Source: Bacillus sp. FJAT-18017
GTDB lineage: Bacteria; Bacillota; Bacilli; Bacillales; Cytobacillaceae
Assembly: GCF_001278805.1 (NCBI RefSeq)
Contig: NZ_CP012602.1
Coordinates: 3,445,501 to 3,509,500 of the forward strand
Length of the DNA stretch: 64,000 bases
Direction of reading: 5' to 3'
The notes beneath the pieces were generated by a model that did no database searches, was not told where the DNA came from, and saw only the letters and a program-made list of their open reading frames with translations. Made by a program: the position numbers and the translations under genes. Shown here piece by piece: positions 60,890 to 64,000 of the stretch (position 1 is its first letter; every line of letters starts with the position of its first letter).

Positions 60890-62620
60890 GTGGATATGAG
60901 TAAAAAGGCAATCAATAAATTCATTCCGCTGATTACAGCTGTTTTGTTAGTAGCCGCGGGATTTATCTGGTATATACAATCAACAACAAAAGCAACAGCA
61001 ATTCCCTTTTCTTCTTTGGAAAGAAAAATTGCTGCAGAAAATGGCGAGAAGGTCAGTCTAGAGGAACGGTCCAATGGCAGCTTAACACTAACAACAAGTG
61101 AGGGGAAATTTGTGACTAAAGTGCCTCCAAACAGCGAGATGGCAAACAATCTTGTTTCTAAGTACAATGTGGAATATTCATACACCTCCAGTAGCAAATA
61201 CGGCAAATGGATTTTGGGAGGGGTAATCGTTTCCCTGGCAGCTGCGGCTTTTGCAGTCCAAAAGAAGGGCGGAAATGGCCTTGGTGTTACAAATACGATG
61301 AAAAATAGCCTTTCCAAGGCTCGTCCACTGCCTGAAATCACTCTTCAAGATGTCGGCGGACTTGGAAATGAAATGAAAGAAGAAATTCTCCAGACTCTTT
61401 CCATTATTAAGGAACCTGAACGATCATCCAAACTTGGGGTTAAGCCTCCAAAAGGAATCCTTCTTTACGGACCTCCTGGAACAGGTAAAACACTGTTGGC
61501 ACAGGCAATGGCAAAAGAACTTGGCGCTTCCTACTTTTCAACAAGCGGTTCGGCCTTTAATGAATTGTTCGTCGGCGTTGGGGCTTCACGGGTAAGAAGC
61601 TTGTTCCAAAATGCGCGCAAACAAACACCTGCAGTCATCTTCATTGATGAAGTCGACGCACTTGCAGGAAAGAGGAAAGCACTTGGCGGTGAAGAATCCG
61701 AAAAAACACTTACAGAATTGCTTGTCCAGCTTGACGGTGGACATTCAAATGAAGGAATCCTGTTTGTCGCAGCTACAAATAGGAAGGATATGCTTGATGA
61801 TGCGTTCCTCCGCCCGGGCAGGATTGATTTTTCCTTCCAGGTTCCACTTCCAGATACAAAGGGCCGCAGGGAAATTATTGATATCCATACAAAAGGCAAA
61901 GTGATGGCAGACGACGTTCAATCCTCACTTGATGACCTTGCAGAAAGCACATCTGGTTTCTCTGGCGCAGATTTAAGCATGCTTTTTGAAACAGCCAGCA
62001 GACGCGCGATCAGAAACGGCAAGGATATGATTTCAAAAGAAGATCTCGATTATGCTCTTGACCGTACAATACTAGGAAGCACATCCCGGGAATTGCAAGA
62101 TGCAGACACTAAGCGCAGAGTTGCAATCCATGAGGCAGGCCATGCCATTGTAGCCGCAGTTACAAAACCAGGCTCAGTCCGGAAGGCGACCATAATCCCT
62201 CGAGGTGAGGCATTGGGTTATGTTGCTCCAATCCCTAAAGAATTGCATCTTTCCACAACCAGCGACCTGCTTGACCGGATTGCGATGATTCTTGCTGGCG
62301 GTGTTGCAGAAAGAATGTATCTTGGGGAACACAGTATCGGAGTATCCGGTGATGTCCAGCAGGCAAAGAATATCATTGAACAAATGGTTGAAACCGGTAT
62401 GCTGCAGGATGGTTTCACTCTAACTTTTGTTAAGGCAGAGAAAGAAACGAAAATGCAGGAGCTCTTCCAAAGAGGTCTTGAAATGTCACAGTCCATTATC
62501 AGCGCACATTCAGAAGCATATGAGCAATTGGTAGAGGCTTTGTTGAAAAAAGAAACACTCGAAGGTTCTGAAGTAGATGCAATTATTGCTGCAGAAAGCA
62601 AAGATGCTGTTTTAGCTTAA
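60890..62620 (+). CDS. FtsH-like membrane AAA+ zinc protease, short paralogue
   Basis: 576 residues. Two membrane helices (about 9-27 and 104-121) enclose a 75-residue outside domain. The AAA+ part has GPPGTGKTLLAQAMA, pore-loop ELFVGVGASRVR, Walker B VIFIDEVDALAG and the second region of homology ATNRKDMLDDAFLRPGRID. The protease part has HEAGHAI and a likely third ligand Asp in GVSGDVQQAKNII. It is shorter than the main FtsH (about 635) and lacks its C-terminal tail. The GTG at 60890 is 9 bases after AAAGGAG; the ATG at 60881 overlaps that site. Probably membrane protein quality control. Confidence 0.85.
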   Translation: MDMSKKAINKFIPLITAVLLVAAGFIWYIQSTTKATAIPFSSLERKIAAENGEKVSLEERSNGSLTLTTSEGKFVTKVPPNSEMANNLVSKYNVEYSYTSSSKYGKWILGGVIVSLAAAAFAVQKKGGNGLGVTNTMKNSLSKARPLPEITLQDVGGLGNEMKEEILQTLSIIKEPERSSKLGVKPPKGILLYGPPGTGKTLLAQAMAKELGASYFSTSGSAFNELFVGVGASRVRSLFQNARKQTPAVIFIDEVDALAGKRKALGGEESEKTLTELLVQLDGGHSNEGILFVAATNRKDMLDDAFLRPGRIDFSFQVPLPDTKGRREIIDIHTKGKVMADDVQSSLDDLAESTSGFSGADLSMLFETASRRAIRNGKDMISKEDLDYALDRTILGSTSRELQDADTKRRVAIHEAGHAIVAAVTKPGSVRKATIIPRGEALGYVAPIPKELHLSTTSDLLDRIAMILAGGVAERMYLGEHSIGVSGDVQQAKNIIEQMVETGMLQDGFTLTFVKAEKETKMQELFQRGLEMSQSIISAHSEAYEQLVEALLKKETLEGSEVDAIIAAESKDAVLA

Positions 62621-62639
62621 TTTATAAAGACCATGTTTT

Positions 62640-62668
62640 AGCCGGTTCCGAGTGGAGCCGGCTATTTG
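62640..62668 (+). terminator. Terminator of the FtsH-like gene
   Basis: AGCCGG (62640-62645) pairs with CCGGCT (62658-62663), followed by ATTTGTATTTG; a moderate terminator. Confidence 0.55.
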
Positions 62669-62760
62669 TATTTGCCTTCCTGCAATATACAAGTTTAAAT
62701 TAACAGAAGGAGTGGAAAATTACCTAAAGCAGTAGTTTTTTAGGAAAGAGGGGAAACCGA

Positions 62761-63192
62761 ATGGATAACAAGTTTGAAAGTGAACAGAAAAAGTATGAAG
62801 GACGAGCCCAAAAGTACATTGACAACCCAAAGGAAACAGAGTCCCTTTTAAAAAAGGCATTTGGAAAAGCCGAAAGCAATAAAGGCTCTCTCGGTGAAGC
62901 ATGGCATAAGCTTCAGCTTTTGTTCGAAATGGTTCGGTCCTGGTCAAAAGGAGAATACAAGAACGTTTCACGAGGAACCATTCTTGCGGTCATCGGTGCG
63001 ATTATTTATTTCGTTTCTCCGATTGATCTTGTACCTGATTTTATCGTCGGTTTAGGGATTCTTGATGACGCTGCTATCATTGCCTTTACTTGGAAAAAGC
63101 TGACCAAGGAAATCGAAGAATTCAGTGTTTGGAAAAATACAATTGAAACAACTGAAATTGAGACATCCGAGTATGAAAGACCTCTTGTATAA
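62761..63192 (+). CDS. ykvA: DUF1232 (YkvA-like) membrane protein
   Basis: 143 residues. The DUF1232 domain (about 75-125) is plain: ILAVIGAIIYFVSPIDLVPDFI, then GLGILDDAAIIAF. The N-terminal half is charged and helical. A single hydrophobic hairpin anchors it in the membrane. Function unknown. GAGGGG precedes the ATG; a strong terminator follows. Confidence 0.85.
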   Translation: MDNKFESEQKKYEGRAQKYIDNPKETESLLKKAFGKAESNKGSLGEAWHKLQLLFEMVRSWSKGEYKNVSRGTILAVIGAIIYFVSPIDLVPDFIVGLGILDDAAIIAFTWKKLTKEIEEFSVWKNTIETTEIETSEYERPLV

Positions 63193-63230
63193 CATCTAAA
63201 AATGAGTTTCGTGCCACCTTATATTTTTGT

Positions 63231-63257
63231 CCGGGCTTTAAGTAAGCCCGGTTTTTT
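63231..63257 (+). terminator. Terminator of the DUF1232 gene
   Basis: CCGGGCTT (63231-63238) pairs with AAGCCCGG (63244-63251), then six T. Confidence 0.85.
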
Positions 63258-63288
63258 CATTTTTTCTTTATGTGAGAACATAAAAAAA

Positions 63289-63313
63289 CCCTATCCATTT
63301 TTCAGGATAAGGG
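63289..63313 (-). terminator. Terminator of the cell wall hydrolase gene
   Basis: CCCTTATCC and GGATAGGG (one-base bulge) on the minus strand, followed by TTTTTTT. Confidence 0.75.
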
Positions 63314-63341
63314 AATATGAATTGCGTTCAAGAACGTGTGT

Positions 63342-63893
63342 CTAAATGGAAAAGTTGTGTTCACCAATCTTTTCAATGACAGGACGTGTGCGAATCCAAG
63401 TGTCTGTAGCAATTTCAGGATTATAGAAAAACAACGCTTCCGTTACCTTTTCATCGGGAGCAAGAGCCTCTTCAACAGCTTCTTTTGCTTCATTCCCAGC
63501 AGGTTTGTTAATTTCCCCGTTCGCAACTGGATCAAATTGCCGTTTTTGATAAATTACATCTTTCACGGTATCAGGAAACTGCCCATCCTCAACTCTGTTT
63601 AAAACAACCTCAGCAACTGCGACTTTCCCTTTGAAAGGTTCTCCTTTTGCTTCGGCATGGACAAGTCTTGCTAACAGTTCTTTCTCTTCTTTTGTTAATT
63701 TAGGACTTTCTTCTTTTGGTTGTTCTTCTTTTATCGGTGTATCCTTTTTAACGATATTTATTTTTCTCTCTTTTGCCGGTTCAAATGTGCTGCCATTTTT
63801 TTCTTGAGTTATGGATTTTGCTGAAAGCGACCCTGGGATGGCAAGCATGAGCAACATGGCCGGCATAAGAAGCAATGACGCAGGTTTCTGCAT
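63342..63893 (-). CDS. ykvT: SleB/CwlJ-type cell wall hydrolase (YkvT-like)
   Basis: 183 residues. A signal peptide (LLLMPAMLLMLAIPGSLSAKS) and a Pro/Lys-rich linker lead to a Hydrolase_2 domain (about 75-183): LLARLVHAEAKGEPFKGKVAVAEVVLNRV, with the catalytic Glu of AEAKGEP, and ALFFYNPEIATDTWIRTRPVIEKIG. It cleaves peptidoglycan, perhaps spore cortex. I use the ATG at 63893, 8 bases behind GGAGG; two further starts upstream overlap that site. No N-terminal peptidoglycan-binding domain, unlike SleB. Confidence 0.87.
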   Translation of the reverse strand: MQKPASLLLMPAMLLMLAIPGSLSAKSITQEKNGSTFEPAKERKINIVKKDTPIKEEQPKEESPKLTKEEKELLARLVHAEAKGEPFKGKVAVAEVVLNRVEDGQFPDTVKDVIYQKRQFDPVANGEINKPAGNEAKEAVEEALAPDEKVTEALFFYNPEIATDTWIRTRPVIEKIGEHNFSI

Positions 63894-64000
63894 TCTCATC
63901 TCCTCCAATTCCCTTTTTTTCAGTTCTTAACTAGGCTAACATGAATAGGAGTAGAAAATCACTCACAAAAACCTTCCATGGAAAGTGTGGGAGTTCTTAC

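Overview
The window looks like a chromosomal segment of a low-to-moderate GC, endospore-forming member of the Bacillaceae. The evidence is an alpha/beta-type spore protein, a spore-type cell wall hydrolase, a Spo0E-like phosphatase, SigI/RsgI, CtsR boxes upstream of clpE, a yybP-ykoY manganese riboswitch upstream of a terC gene, AGGAGG-type ribosome binding sites and several TTG/GTG starts. Much of the left half follows, in inverted order, the Bacillus subtilis ykv-ykw-pts-pat-yku neighbourhood. No rRNA, tRNA, CRISPR array, prophage or intact insertion sequence was seen. All names come from reading the sequence; no database search was run. Layout: 1-10 kb holds a truncated MFS exporter, cbpB (c-di-AMP binding), ykuJ, a secreted protein, a C39-like lipoprotein, fadH, a Tat-exported phosphoesterase (ykuE), a PAS-PAS-GGDEF-EAL protein, ykyB and patA. 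10-20 kb holds ykwC, several short-chain dehydrogenases, the PTS general proteins ptsHI and small conserved genes. 20-27 kb holds clpE with two CtsR operators, an M3 oligopeptidase, and mhqR with its operator divergent from an Fsr-like exporter. 28-38 kb is the metabolic centre: fixABCX (electron-transfer flavoprotein plus quinone-side and ferredoxin-like subunits), a Spo0E-like gene, an ArsR-DUF2087 regulator, and a two-polypeptide 2-oxoacid:ferredoxin oxidoreductase built as gamma-delta and alpha-beta fusions. 38-52 kb is an organic-acid block: lutABC, lutR and lutP for L-lactate, then a CdaR-type regulator with glcDF for glycolate. 52-64 kb holds rsgI-sigI, a lysine-rich DUF5667-like secreted protein, the riboswitch-controlled terC gene, prfC, a small FtsH paralogue, a DUF1232 gene and a SleB-like hydrolase. 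How the parts may work together: lactate enters by LutP and LutABC makes pyruvate; the ferredoxin oxidoreductase could oxidise pyruvate to acetyl-CoA with reduced ferredoxin; FixABCX exchanges electrons between NADH, quinone and ferredoxin. A full-match CcpA cre box precedes fixA, and 14-of-15 cre boxes precede lutP, lutA and glcD, which fits carbon catabolite control. An identical 16-bp palindrome occurs upstream of both lutA and lutP and is a strong candidate LutR operator. The most unusual non-coding content is three tandem arrays of 51-52-bp hairpin units (26.9, 28.4 and 38.5 kb), plus a remnant at 44.7 kb. Their arms are self-complementary and in one array covary between units, while two arrays share a core. 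Two other dispersed Bacillaceae-type repeats are also present. Other points worth following are an RsgI with Lys in place of the Asn of its Asn-Pro motif, a possible 65-nt transcript upstream of ykwC, and a 16-bp perfect palindrome over the -10 of the Fsr-like gene.
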